From Streptomyces sp. SA15 (GTDB taxonomy: Bacteria; Actinomycetota; Actinomycetes; Streptomycetales; Streptomycetaceae): 64,000 nt of DNA. Made by a program: the position numbers and the translations under genes. Every line of letters begins with the position of its first letter. Position 1 is the first letter of the stretch. The stretch covers positions 39,224 through 103,223 of the forward strand of contig NZ_NTGE01000084.1 in the NCBI RefSeq assembly GCF_002291145.1. The letters are read 5' to 3'. Positions 6,919-17,410 of this stretch are shown piece by piece. The notes under the pieces are model-generated. The model saw only the letters and a list, made by a program, of their open reading frames with translations. It was not told the DNA's origin and ran no database searches.

Positions 6919-9059
6919 GCGCGGAACCGGACGGGCCCAAGGACAGACTGCGGCGGTTCGCGACGATCTGGAGCCGGGCGGTCTTCCCGGTCACCTCGAC
7001 GTCCGCGACCCGGCCCGAATTCGAGAAACAACTGCTGCCGCTGGCCCACCGGTTGAGTGAGGCGCTGAGGGCCAGGGCCTTCGACGCGAACGAGGCCAGG
7101 GCGGTGGGCGCCGCCCTCGTCGCCGCGCACTGCACCGACCCGGAGGCGCTCAGCCGGACGCTGGACTGCGTGGACGCCTATCTCGTGCTCTACTGCGGCG
7201 AGGACAGCTCGGACGCAGCGCAGGAGGACCTGCGGGCGCGTGCCGCGCGGTTGCAGCACTCCATGGCCGCCGGGTTCGCCCAGGCGCTGCGCGAGCGGAC
7301 GCTGGCCGAGCAGGAGGCCATCGCGCAGGCGGCGTTGCGGGCGCAGGGCCTGGTCGCGCAGGCGCTGCACGCGAGCGAGGCCCGCTTCCGCGCGGTCTTC
7401 GAGGGCGCGGCCATAGGCATTGGCATGGCCGACCTGGAAGGCAACATCCTCCAGGTCAACGGCGCGCTGCTGCGCATGTTCGGTGTCTCCGAGCAGACGA
7501 TGCGCAGCCGCAACGTCAGGGAGTGGAGGCACCCCGAGGACGCCTCCCACACCTGGAAGCTCTACGAGGAGCTCGTGCGCGGCGAGCGCGAGCACTACCA
7601 CATGGAGAAGGCGTTCTACCGCCCTGACGGAACGGTCCTGTGGACCAATCTGACGGTCTCCCTGCTGCGTGACGCCGACGGCAACCCGCAGTACCAGCTC
7701 GCCCTCATGGAGGACACCACCGAGCGCCGGCTGCTCAACCTCCGGCTGCGCTACGAGGCCACGCACGACGCGCTCACCGGCCTGCCCAACCGGACCTTCT
7801 TCTTCGAACGCCTGGAGAAGGCGCTGGGCGCCGGAGAAGGCCAGCGCTTCGGCCTGTGCTATCTGGACCTCGACGGCTTCAAGACCATCAACGACAGCCT
7901 CGGCCACGCGGCCGGGGACCGGCTGCTCGTGGAGGTCGCCGACCGGCTGCAGTCCTGCGCGACCGCGCCCGGCGAGATGGTCGCCCGGCTCGGCGGCGAC
8001 GAGTTCGTGGCGCTGACCACCGGCCCCGAGACCGAGCGCCAGGTCGACGAGCTCGCCGCCCGCATCATGAACGTGCTGCTCGCCCCCGTCAGCATCGACG
8101 GCCGTGAGCTGACCGTGCGCGGCAGCATCGGCATCGTCGAGGGCCCGGCGGGGGAGCGCAGCCCGGCGGAGGTGCTGCGCAGCGCCGACATCACCATGTA
8201 CCGGGCCAAGTCGGCGGGCGGCAACCGCTTCGAGCTGGCCGACCCGGAGGCCGACGCCCGCGCCATCACCCGGCATGGGCTGACCACCGCCCTGCCGACC
8301 GCCCTGGACCGGGGCGAGTTCTTCATCGAGTACCAGCCGCTGGTCCACCTCGGCGACGGCAGCGTGCGCGGTGCCGAGGCCCTGGTGCGCTGGCTGCACC
8401 CGCAGCACGGTGTGCTCGGCCCCGACCAGTTCATCCCGCTCGCCGAACACACCGGTCTGATCGTTCCGCTGGGCCGCTGGGTCCTGGAGCAGTCGGTGCG
8501 CCAGGCACGCGACTGGCGGGAACAGCATGCCGACGCCGGCCCGCTGCGCATCAACGTGAACCTCTCGCCCTGCCAGCTCACCCATCCCGGCCTGGTCCAG
8601 GACACCGTCGACATCCTGGAGCGCACGGGCGTCGCCCCCGACGCGCTGTGCCTGGAGGTCACCGAGTCGGCGCTGATCGGCGCCGACGACGACCTGCTCA
8701 AGCCGCTGCGCCGCCTCGCCGAGATGGGCGTCGACATCGCCCTGGACGACTTCGGCACGGGCTACTCCAACCTCGCCAACCTGCGCCGGCTGCCGGTGAG
8801 CATCCTCAAGCTGGACCGCTCCTTCACCCAGAGCATGCAGCAGTTCCCGGCCGACCCCGTCGACCTCAAGATCGTCGAAGGGATCGTTTCTCTCGCCCAC
8901 AGCCTGAACCTCGCGGTGACGGTGGAGGGCGTGGAGACCGGGGCTCAGGCCGAGCAACTGCGCATACTGGGCTGCGACACGGCCCAGGGCTGGTACTACG
9001 CCCGCCCGGGCCCACCGGACCGGCTGCATGAGCTGGCGCTGGTGGACGCGACGGGCTGA
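6915..9059 (+). CDS. rmdA: PAS-GGDEF-EAL cyclic di-GMP enzyme, RmdA-like
   Basis: This 714-residue cytosolic protein has a helical N-terminal region (about 1-145), a PAS/PAC sensor domain (about 150-270), a GGDEF diguanylate cyclase domain with intact RLGGDEF near residue 360, and an EAL phosphodiesterase domain with intact GAEALVRW near residue 488. The EAL domain also keeps the NVNLSP, EVTESAL, DDFGTGYSNL and KLDRSF motifs. The order and neighbourhood (DUF574 methyltransferase, SCO0930-type lipoprotein) match S. coelicolor RmdA (SCO0928), known from published work as a c-di-GMP phosphodiesterase that affects development. The name is assigned by that resemblance. Both catalytic motifs are complete, so net activity cannot be read from sequence. 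Confidence 0.9.
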   Translation: MSAEPDGPKDRLRRFATIWSRAVFPVTSTSATRPEFEKQLLPLAHRLSEALRARAFDANEARAVGAALVAAHCTDPEALSRTLDCVDAYLVLYCGEDSSDAAQEDLRARAARLQHSMAAGFAQALRERTLAEQEAIAQAALRAQGLVAQALHASEARFRAVFEGAAIGIGMADLEGNILQVNGALLRMFGVSEQTMRSRNVREWRHPEDASHTWKLYEELVRGEREHYHMEKAFYRPDGTVLWTNLTVSLLRDADGNPQYQLALMEDTTERRLLNLRLRYEATHDALTGLPNRTFFFERLEKALGAGEGQRFGLCYLDLDGFKTINDSLGHAAGDRLLVEVADRLQSCATAPGEMVARLGGDEFVALTTGPETERQVDELAARIMNVLLAPVSIDGRELTVRGSIGIVEGPAGERSPAEVLRSADITMYRAKSAGGNRFELADPEADARAITRHGLTTALPTALDRGEFFIEYQPLVHLGDGSVRGAEALVRWLHPQHGVLGPDQFIPLAEHTGLIVPLGRWVLEQSVRQARDWREQHADAGPLRINVNLSPCQLTHPGLVQDTVDILERTGVAPDALCLEVTESALIGADDDLLKPLRRLAEMGVDIALDDFGTGYSNLANLRRLPVSILKLDRSFTQSMQQFPADPVDLKIVEGIVSLAHSLNLAVTVEGVETGAQAEQLRILGCDTAQGWYYARPGPPDRLHELALVDATG

Positions 9060-9215
9060 ACGGGCGCTTTTCGTACGGGAGTTCAGCCCGCCTGCCGCTC
9101 CCGTACGGCGTCAGGGCTTCTACGGCGCGGACCAGCGGAGCCCACCCGAGTCGGCGCCCACCGGCTTCCGCCGGTGGTGCGCGGAGGTGCTCAGGCCGGC
9201 CTTCCTGGGCTGAGC

Positions 9216-10100
9216 TCAGCGCTCCAGCAACATCCGCTGGAGTTCCCGGGCCGCCCTGGGCGGTGCCACATCGCTGCGGTGAGCCAGCGCGATCGTGCGG
9301 TGCAGTCCGGGCCGGGCCAGCGGGGTCACCCGTAGCCCGCGCCCGGACCGGGCCGCCACCATCCGCGGGACGACGGCCACGCCCAGCCCCGCCCGCACGA
9401 ACCCCAGCACCGCGTCCATCTCCCCGCCCTCCACCGCGAAGTCCGGCTCGAAGCCCTCGGCGCGGCACGCGGCCACGGTCAGTTCCCGCAGGTCGTAGCC
9501 GTGCCGGAACATCACCAGGCGTTCGCCCTCGAGATCGGCGACCCGCACCGTACGCTGCCCGTGCCCCGGCCTGGTGGCGTCCGGCGAGGAGACCACGACG
9601 AGGTCCTCGCGCAGCAGCTCCACCGTGGTGAGCGCGGGGGAGGGCGTAGGCAGCGGGAGGACGACCAGCGCCAGGTCGAGGGCGCCGCGGGCGAGTTCCC
9701 GTACGAGATCGTGGGAGCCGCCCTCCTCGATCAGCAGCCGGATGCCCGGATAGCGGTCGTGGAAGGCGCGCAGCACGTCCGGCAGCAGACCCGTGCACAG
9801 ACTCGGCGTCGCGCCCAGCCGGACCCGGCCGCTGCGCAGCTGCACCAGCTCCTGCACCTCGTGCCGGGCGGTGTCCGCGTCGGCGAGGATGCGCCGGGCC
9901 AGCGGCAGCAGCGCCTCACCCGCGTCGGTGAGCGTGATGTTGCCCCGGGCCCGCTGGAACAGGTCCGCCCCGAGCTCCCGCTCCAGCGCCTTGATCTGCT
10001 GCGACAGCGAGGGCTGGGCGACATGGACCAGCTCGGCGGCCCGGGTGAAGTGCCGGGTCTCGGCGACGGCCACGAAGTACTGGAGCTGCTGGAACTGCAT
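9216..10100 (-). CDS. LysR-family transcriptional regulator
   Basis: This 294-residue protein has an N-terminal winged helix-turn-helix (about residues 1-60, with HFTRAAELVHVAQPSLSQQI) and a two-lobed effector-binding domain (about 90-290). It is divergent from sdhCAB, with 84 bp between its ATG and the sdhC start. That is the classical arrangement for a LysR regulator acting on the divergent operon, so control of the succinate dehydrogenase operon is a reasonable inference. The effector is unknown. The downstream 156 bp (9060-9215) between its stop and that of the RmdA-like gene holds no recognisable gene. Confidence 0.93.
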   Translation of the reverse strand: MQFQQLQYFVAVAETRHFTRAAELVHVAQPSLSQQIKALERELGADLFQRARGNITLTDAGEALLPLARRILADADTARHEVQELVQLRSGRVRLGATPSLCTGLLPDVLRAFHDRYPGIRLLIEEGGSHDLVRELARGALDLALVVLPLPTPSPALTTVELLREDLVVVSSPDATRPGHGQRTVRVADLEGERLVMFRHGYDLRELTVAACRAEGFEPDFAVEGGEMDAVLGFVRAGLGVAVVPRMVAARSGRGLRVTPLARPGLHRTIALAHRSDVAPPRAARELQRMLLER

Positions 10101-10110
10101 GGCTCCTACG

Positions 10111-10125
10111 ATAGCCGTAGCCTAT
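10111..10125. promoter_or_regulatory. Candidate LysR-type operator
   Basis: ATAG-N7-CTAT lies 10 bp upstream of the LysR start codon and about 20 bp before the sdhC -35 element. It is a LysR-type dyad of the kind that OxyR-class proteins bind. Assignment rests on the dyad and location only. Confidence 0.4.
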
Positions 10126-10146
10126 GGAATCAAGCCGTACCATGTC

Positions 10147-10177
10147 TTGGACCGATCGGGCTGCCCGGGCCTAGCGT
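10147..10177 (+). promoter_or_regulatory. Predicted sdhC promoter, leaderless
   Basis: TTGGAC (10147-10152) and TAGCGT (10172-10177) are separated by 19 bp. The ATG at 10185 follows the -10 element after 7 bp, which would place the start codon at or near the transcript 5' end. Confidence 0.5.
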
Positions 10178-10184
10178 CAGTGAC

Positions 10185-10889
10185 ATGGCACTGGCAACGC
10201 GGACGGACCGAGGACCGTCCATGGCACGCACCGTGTGGGACTCGTCCGTCGGCAAGAAGACCGTGATGGCGGTCAGCGGTCTGATCATGCTGCTGTACCT
10301 GGTCGCCCACATGATCGGAAACCTGAAGATCTTCTTCGGGTCGGGCGAGTTCAACCACTACGCGCACTGGCTGCGCACCGTCGGCGAGCCGTTCATGCAC
10401 TACGAGTGGACGCTGTGGCTCGTCCGGATCGTGCTGGTGGTCGCCGTGGTCGCCCACGCCGTCTCCGCGTACCAGCTCAGCCGCCGCGACATCAAGGCAC
10501 GCCCCAGCAAGTACGTCCACAAGAAGCCGCGGGCGAGCTACGCGACGCGCACCATGCGCTGGGGCGGGATCATCCTCGGCCTGTTCATCGTCTGGCACAT
10601 CCTGGACCTGACCACCGGCACGGTGCACCCCGGCTTCCAGCCCGGCCACCCGTACCAGAACGTCGTGGACACCTTCTCCACCTGGTACGGAAACGTGATC
10701 TACATCGTGGCGATGCTCGCCCTCGGCCTGCACATCCGGCACGGCTTCTGGAGCGCCGCCCAGACCCTCGGCGTCGGCAGCCGCACCCGCGACCGCGCCC
10801 TGAAGACCGTCGCCAACGTACTCGCGCTGCTGCTCACGGCCGGCTTCATCGCCGTCCCCGTGGGCGTCATGACCGGAGTGGTGAGCTGA
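10185..10889 (+). CDS. sdhC: Succinate dehydrogenase cytochrome b subunit
   Basis: This 234-residue membrane anchor has five predicted transmembrane helices and histidines in helices suited to ligate two b hemes ([30 protein letters not shown]). Together with the large flavoprotein and iron-sulfur subunit it fits the single-anchor (B-type) succinate:menaquinone reductase family. Two starts are possible: ATG 10185, seven bases after a -10-like TAGCGT and so probably leaderless, and ATG 10221, with a GAGGA site six bases upstream. I chose the first, but the second would remove only 12 residues of weakly conserved leader. Confidence 0.92.
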   Translation: MALATRTDRGPSMARTVWDSSVGKKTVMAVSGLIMLLYLVAHMIGNLKIFFGSGEFNHYAHWLRTVGEPFMHYEWTLWLVRIVLVVAVVAHAVSAYQLSRRDIKARPSKYVHKKPRASYATRTMRWGGIILGLFIVWHILDLTTGTVHPGFQPGHPYQNVVDTFSTWYGNVIYIVAMLALGLHIRHGFWSAAQTLGVGSRTRDRALKTVANVLALLLTAGFIAVPVGVMTGVVS

Positions 10890-10891
10890 AG

Positions 10892-12846
<1,955 letters not shown>

Positions 12847-12850
<4 letters not shown>

Positions 12851-13596
12851 AGCTCACCCTGCGCGTCTGGCGGCAGAAGAACGCCGACGCCGACGGCGCC
12901 ATGTCCACGTACGAGGTGGACGGGATCTCCTCCGACATGTCCTTCCTGGAGATGCTGGACACCCTCAACGAGGAGCTCATCCTCAAGGGCGAGGACCCGG
13001 TCGCCTTCGACCACGACTGCCGCGAGGGCATCTGCGGCGCGTGTTCGCTCGTCATCAACGGCGACCCGCACGGGCCCGAGCGGACCACGACCTGCCAGCT
13101 GCACATGCGGTCCTTCAAGGACGGCGACACGATCGACATCGAGCCGTGGCGGGCGTCGGCGTTCCCGGTGATCAAGGACCTGGTGGTGGACCGGTCGGCG
13201 TTCGACCGGATCATCCAGGCCGGCGGTTACATCACCGCGCCCACCGGTTCCGCGCCGGAGGCGCATGCGACGCCGGTGCCGAAACCGGACGCCGACTTCG
13301 CGTTCGAGCACGCGGAGTGCATCGGGTGCGGGGCGTGTGTGGCCGCCTGTCCCAACGGGGCGGCGATGCTGTTCACCTCCGCCAAGATCAACCATCTGAA
13401 CGTGCTTCCGCAGGGCGCGCCCGAGCGCGAGACCCGCGTGCTGGACATGGTCGCGCAGATGGACGAGGAGGGGTTCGGCGGCTGCACCCTCACCGGGGAG
13501 TGCGCCACGGCATGCCCCAAGGGCATCCCACTGGTGTCCATCACGGGCATGAACAAGGAATGGCTGCGGGCGACCCGCAAGGTGGCCGGGCGCTAG
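12847..13596 (+). CDS. sdhB: Succinate dehydrogenase iron-sulfur subunit
   Basis: This 249-residue subunit has an N-terminal plant-type ferredoxin domain with the 2Fe-2S cysteines in [10 protein letters not shown] and a later TTCQLH. The C-terminal helical domain carries [14 protein letters not shown] and [14 protein letters not shown], which supply the 4Fe-4S and 3Fe-4S clusters. It relays electrons from SdhA to the heme anchor. ATGA overlap with sdhA indicates translational coupling. Confidence 0.96.
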
Positions 13597-13637
13597 ACGC
13601 CCCAGCTCACAGAACGTTCGCCGACAAGGTGCGGACG

Positions 13638-13674
13638 GGCGGGGCCGGAAGTGGTGCTCACCCCCGGCCCCGCC
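13638..13674 (+). terminator. Terminator after sdhCAB
   Basis: An 11-bp GC inverted repeat (13638-13648 and 13664-13674) with a 15-nt loop begins 41 bp after the sdhB stop. Confidence 0.7.
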
Positions 13675-13803
13675 AGGCACCCCTGGCATTCAACAACCCC
13701 ACACCGTGTCTCTCTTCGTGGGTCACGCGCCGGTCAGCCGGCATCGGAAGAACTGAGGCGGCGGCACCGCTCGCCGCCCTCGGCCCGTGACCTGGAGAGA
13801 GCC

Positions 13804-14574
13804 ATGACCGGCGTTTCCACGCTCGACCGTCCCCCGCAGTCGACGGCACCCACCCGCTACACCGTCACCCTCGCCCGCACCGAAGCCGACGTGCGTGCCG
13901 CGCAGCGGCTGCGGCACGAGGTCTTCGCCGGGGAGATGGGCGCCCTGCTGTCCACCCCGCAGCCCGGGCTCGACGTCGACGCCTTCGACGCGTACTGCGA
14001 CCACCTGCTCGTGCGCGACACCGTGACCGGCCAGGTCGTCGGGACCTACCGGCTGCTGCCGCCCGAGCGGGCCGCCGTCGCCGGACGCCTGTACTCGGAG
14101 GGCGAGTTCGACCTCGCCCCGCTCGACCCGATCCGCCCGGGGCTCGTCGAGGTCGGCCGCTCCTGCGTCCACCCCGACCACCGGGACGGCGCGGTCATCG
14201 GACTGATCTGGGCCGGCATCGCCCGCTACATGGTGGACGGCGGTCACGAGTGGCTCGCCGGCTGCTGCTCGATCCCCCTGGCCGACGGCGGCGCCGTCGC
14301 GACGGCCACCTGGGACCGGGTGCGGGACAAGTACCTGGCCCCCGAGGAGTACCGCGTACGGCCGCTGCTGCCGTGGGTGCCGAACGACGACACGCCCGCT
14401 GCCCGCACCGAACTCCCGGCCCTGTTGCGCGGCTACCTCCGCCTCGGCGCCTGGGTCTGCGCGGAGCCCGCCCACGACCCGGACTTCGGGGTCGCCGACC
14501 TGTACGTGCTGCTGTCGATGCGCCGGGTCAACCCGCGCTATCTGCGGCACTTCCTCTCCCTCGTCCCGGCCTGA
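13804..14574 (+). CDS. olsB: OlsB-like N-acyltransferase (ornithine lipid synthesis)
   Basis: This 256-residue GNAT-fold protein of the PF13444 family (often labelled hemolysin-like) has conserved RLRHEVFAGEMG near residue 38, YCDHLLVRD, VGTYRLLPP and VEVGRSCVHPDHR. OlsB transfers a 3-hydroxyacyl group from acyl carrier protein to ornithine to make lyso-ornithine lipid. The ATG follows a GGAGAG site. The stop overlaps the ATG of the downstream O-acyltransferase by 1 bp. The pair gives the two steps of ornithine lipid synthesis, which is the main reason for the assignment; the acyl acceptor is inferred. Confidence 0.8.
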   Translation: MTGVSTLDRPPQSTAPTRYTVTLARTEADVRAAQRLRHEVFAGEMGALLSTPQPGLDVDAFDAYCDHLLVRDTVTGQVVGTYRLLPPERAAVAGRLYSEGEFDLAPLDPIRPGLVEVGRSCVHPDHRDGAVIGLIWAGIARYMVDGGHEWLAGCCSIPLADGGAVATATWDRVRDKYLAPEEYRVRPLLPWVPNDDTPAARTELPALLRGYLRLGAWVCAEPAHDPDFGVADLYVLLSMRRVNPRYLRHFLSLVPA

Positions 14575-15383
14575 TGAGCGTCTGGCTGCCCGGCGCGCCC
14601 TGCACCCCGAGGGCGTGCGTGGAGGCGAGGGCATCCGCCACGGCCGTACCGCGTGCCGTGCTGCGGCTGGCGGCGGTCGCGGCCCTGGTGCTCGCCGGGG
14701 TCGTGCTGACGCCGCTCGGCGGGAGGATCCCCGCCGGGCCGGTGAAGCGGTGGTGCCGGTGGATCGTACGGGCCGCAGGGGTCCAGGTCCGTATCACCGG
14801 CGCCACCGCGCCCGCCGGAGGGCTGCTGCTGGTCGCCAACCACATCTCCTGGATGGACATCCCGCTGCTCGCCGCCGTCCGCCCGGCCCGGATGCTCGCC
14901 AAGTCCGAGATCCGGCGGTGGCCCGTGGCGGGACCGCTGGCCGCGCGGGGCGGGGTCCTGTTCATCGACCGTGACCGGCTGCGCGCGCTGCCCGGCACGG
15001 TCGCCCGGATCGCGGACGTCCTGCGCTCCGGGCAGGCGGTCGCGGTCTTCCCGGAGGGCAGCACCTGGTGCGGCCGCGCCCAGGGGCACTTCCGCCGGGC
15101 CGTCTTCCAGGCCGCGCTCGACGCCCAAGTCCCCGTGCAGCCGGTGCACATCCGCTACCGGCTCGCCGGGGGAGCGGCCAGCACCGCGCCCGCCTTCGTC
15201 GGCGAGGACTCCCTGCTCGCCTCGATGTGGCGGGTGGTCTCGGCGCGCGGACTGGTGGCCGAGGTCGAGGTCCGGGACGTCATCCCGCCGGGCCGCCACC
15301 TCGACCGCCGCGCACTCGCCCGGGCCGCGCAGCCGGGGACGACGGCCGAGCTGGACTGGACCCACGCCGCGCTGGTCGCTTAG
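14574..15383 (+). CDS. olsA: OlsA-like 1-acyl-sn-glycerol-3-phosphate O-acyltransferase
   Basis: This 269-residue PlsC-domain protein has an N-terminal hydrophobic segment (about residues 22-45). Acyltransferase motifs follow: NHISWMDIP (NHx4D), the LFIDRDRL region and FPEGSTW. OlsA O-acylates lyso-ornithine lipid, while generic PlsC enzymes acylate lysophosphatidate. Its 1-bp overlap with the OlsB-like gene supports the ornithine lipid role. A generic glycerolipid acyltransferase remains possible. Confidence 0.78.
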   Translation: MSVWLPGAPCTPRACVEARASATAVPRAVLRLAAVAALVLAGVVLTPLGGRIPAGPVKRWCRWIVRAAGVQVRITGATAPAGGLLLVANHISWMDIPLLAAVRPARMLAKSEIRRWPVAGPLAARGGVLFIDRDRLRALPGTVARIADVLRSGQAVAVFPEGSTWCGRAQGHFRRAVFQAALDAQVPVQPVHIRYRLAGGAASTAPAFVGEDSLLASMWRVVSARGLVAEVEVRDVIPPGRHLDRRALARAAQPGTTAELDWTHAALVA

Positions 15384-15452
15384 AAGGCCTGTCCGGCGGA
15401 GCGTGGGGGAGGAGTGCAAGGCCCCGTCTGCTCCATGATCCGTCGGCAGGCC

Positions 15453-16451
15453 TTAGGAAGCGAAGATCCCGGCGAGCCGCCGGTAGGAGTCCAGCAGGGC
15501 CCTGCGGTCGTAGGTGCTGGTGGTGACGAGGAGTTCCTGCGCCCCCGTCTCCTTCAGCAGCGTCTCCAGCTCGTGCGTGACCTGGTCCTCGGTGCCGGCG
15601 ATGTGTCCGGCGAGTCCGGACTCGTAGAAGCCGCGTTCCTTGCCGGTCATCGGCAGGGTCTCGACGCGCTCGGCGGGCGGCAGGGGCGGGAAGGTGCCGT
15701 GCGTGCGCGAGTACGCCATGGACCAGGCCTCCGGGACCAGCAGCCGCCGGGCCTCGTCGGGCGTGGCGGCCACCGCGACGGTGCCGGAGATGACGACGTA
15801 CGGCTCGCGCGCCCAGGGGGAGGGGCGGAAGTGCGCGCGGTAGTGGTCGATGCCGCGCTGCATCTTCTCCCGGCTCCTGAGGTCCCCGATCACCATCGGC
15901 AGGCCCGCCCGGGCCGCGATGGCGGCGCCCTCACCCATGGCCAGCACGAACGGCGGCACGGTCAGGCCCTCGGCGGGGCGCGCGTGCACGCCGGTCGGGG
16001 ACGTTCCCCGGAACCAGCCGAGCAGTTCGTCGAGCTGCGCCGCGAAGTCCTCGGCGTCGCCCTTGTCGCGCCCCAGGGCCTTGCGCACCCCGTCCGTGAA
16101 GCCCACCGACCGGCCCAGCCCCATGTCGATCCGTCCGGGGAAGAGGGACTCCAGCACTCCGAACTGCTCGGCCACGATCAGAGGTTGGTGGTTGGGCAGC
16201 ATCACGCCGCCGGTGCCGACCCGGATCGTCCGTGTCGCCGCGGCCACGGCGGCCGCCAGCACGGTCGGCGCGGAACCGGCGACCCCGGGCACACCGTGGT
16301 GCTCCGACACCCACAACCGGTGGTACCCGAGCCCCTCCAACTCCTGTGCCAGCCGCACGGTGTCGCGCAGCGCCTCGGCGTTCGTACGGCCCTCGCGGGT
16401 GCGGGAACGGTCGAGGACGGAGAAGCGGGTGGTGGCGATCACGGAACTCAC
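15453..16451 (-). CDS. LLM-class flavin-dependent oxidoreductase
   Basis: This 332-residue luciferase-like TIM-barrel protein has LRDTVRLAQELEGLGYHRLWVSEHHG near the N-terminus, RIRVGTGGVMLPNHQP and ERFGVL-type strands, all typical of the group using reduced FMN or F420. The start is uncertain: GTG 16451 and GTG 16442 are both in frame and neither has a strong ribosome site; an earlier start would translate the tandem repeat at 16491. The stop is 69 bp from that of the convergent OlsA-like gene. Substrate unknown. Confidence 0.85.
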   Translation of the reverse strand: MSSVIATTRFSVLDRSRTREGRTNAEALRDTVRLAQELEGLGYHRLWVSEHHGVPGVAGSAPTVLAAAVAAATRTIRVGTGGVMLPNHQPLIVAEQFGVLESLFPGRIDMGLGRSVGFTDGVRKALGRDKGDAEDFAAQLDELLGWFRGTSPTGVHARPAEGLTVPPFVLAMGEGAAIAARAGLPMVIGDLRSREKMQRGIDHYRAHFRPSPWAREPYVVISGTVAVAATPDEARRLLVPEAWSMAYSRTHGTFPPLPPAERVETLPMTGKERGFYESGLAGHIAGTEDQVTHELETLLKETGAQELLVTTSTYDRRALLDSYRRLAGIFAS

Positions 16452-16490
16452 ATGAGGTTCAACGCCTGGCGGGCGGTGACATTCCCCGCC

Positions 16491-16553
16491 GACCGCCGAC
16501 CGCCGACCGCCGACCGCCGACCGCCGACCGCCGACCGCCGACCGCCGACCGCC
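16491..16553. repeat. Heptanucleotide tandem repeat, 9 copies
   Basis: Nine perfect head-to-tail copies of GACCGCC form a 63-bp array in the 218-bp gap between two divergent genes. Such arrays vary in copy number by replication slippage, and this one lies where both promoters must be. Confidence 0.97.
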
Positions 16554-16669
16554 GCCGGAAAACCGCGTGACCGCGATCCCGCACGTCACCAACAATGGAG
16601 CCCGCTGCACGGCGGCCGCCGAGCGTCCCCCACCGGAAAGATCATCCCGCACCGGAAAGGCGGCCGACT

Positions 16670-17410
16670 GTGACCATCCCGACCGTCCCGAACCTCCTGC
16701 TGTCCGGCATCGTCGGCTCGACCGCGTACGGGCTCGCCCACGCGGGCTCCGACGTCGACCGCCTCGGTCTGTTCGCCGCGCCCACCACCGACCTGCACGG
16801 ACTGCGCGGCCCGAAGGAGTCCCACGTGACCAGGGCGCCGGACCGCACCCTGCACGAGGCCGCGAAGTGGTGCCGGCTCGCCCTCGGCGGCAATCCGACC
16901 GCCATGGAGCTGGTGTGGCTGCCGGCCGACCTGTACGAGGTGCGCACACCGCTGGGCGAGGAGCTGATCGGCATCCGTACGGCGTTCCTGTCCGCCCAGC
17001 GCGTGCGGGACGCCTACCTCGGCTACGCCACCCAGCAGTTCCGGCGCCTGGAAGCCCGCGGCGACGGCTCGTTCTCCGCGGACACCCGTAAGCGGACCGC
17101 GAAGCACGCCCGGCACCTGAAGCGGCTGTGCCACCAGGGCCTTCAGCTGTACGCCACCGGGCAACTGGAGATCCGGGTCGAGAACCCCGAGGAGTACCAC
17201 GCCTTCGGCGAGCGCGTCGCCGCCGACCCCTCGGCCGCGCTGCCCCTGCTCAGGCACTACGAGGCAGCCTTCGACGAGACCCGTACGGTGCTGCCGGACC
17301 AGCCCGACGAGGCGGCGGTGGAGGCGTGGCTGCACAGGGTCCGCGGCCACTTCTACACCCCGGAGACCTCCGCGGTGTGCTCGTGCTCGCAGGTCTCGTC
17401 GATGCCGTAG
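16670..17410 (+). CDS. RlaP-like nucleotidyltransferase
   Basis: This 246-residue protein has the polymerase-beta-type motif [15 protein letters not shown], in which GS...G and the DxD acidic pair bind nucleotide and metal, at about residues 15-30. It continues with a helical region ([30 protein letters not shown]) typical of PF10127, the RlaP family linked by others to RNA repair loci. No RNA ligase is nearby. The GTG at 16670 follows a GGAAAGG site. The 3' end overlaps the convergent GTPase gene by 58 bp, and the last residues ([10 protein letters not shown]) are encoded antisense to the GTPase tail, so they are probably poorly constrained. Confidence 0.75.
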   Translation: MTIPTVPNLLLSGIVGSTAYGLAHAGSDVDRLGLFAAPTTDLHGLRGPKESHVTRAPDRTLHEAAKWCRLALGGNPTAMELVWLPADLYEVRTPLGEELIGIRTAFLSAQRVRDAYLGYATQQFRRLEARGDGSFSADTRKRTAKHARHLKRLCHQGLQLYATGQLEIRVENPEEYHAFGERVAADPSAALPLLRHYEAAFDETRTVLPDQPDEAAVEAWLHRVRGHFYTPETSAVCSCSQVSSMP

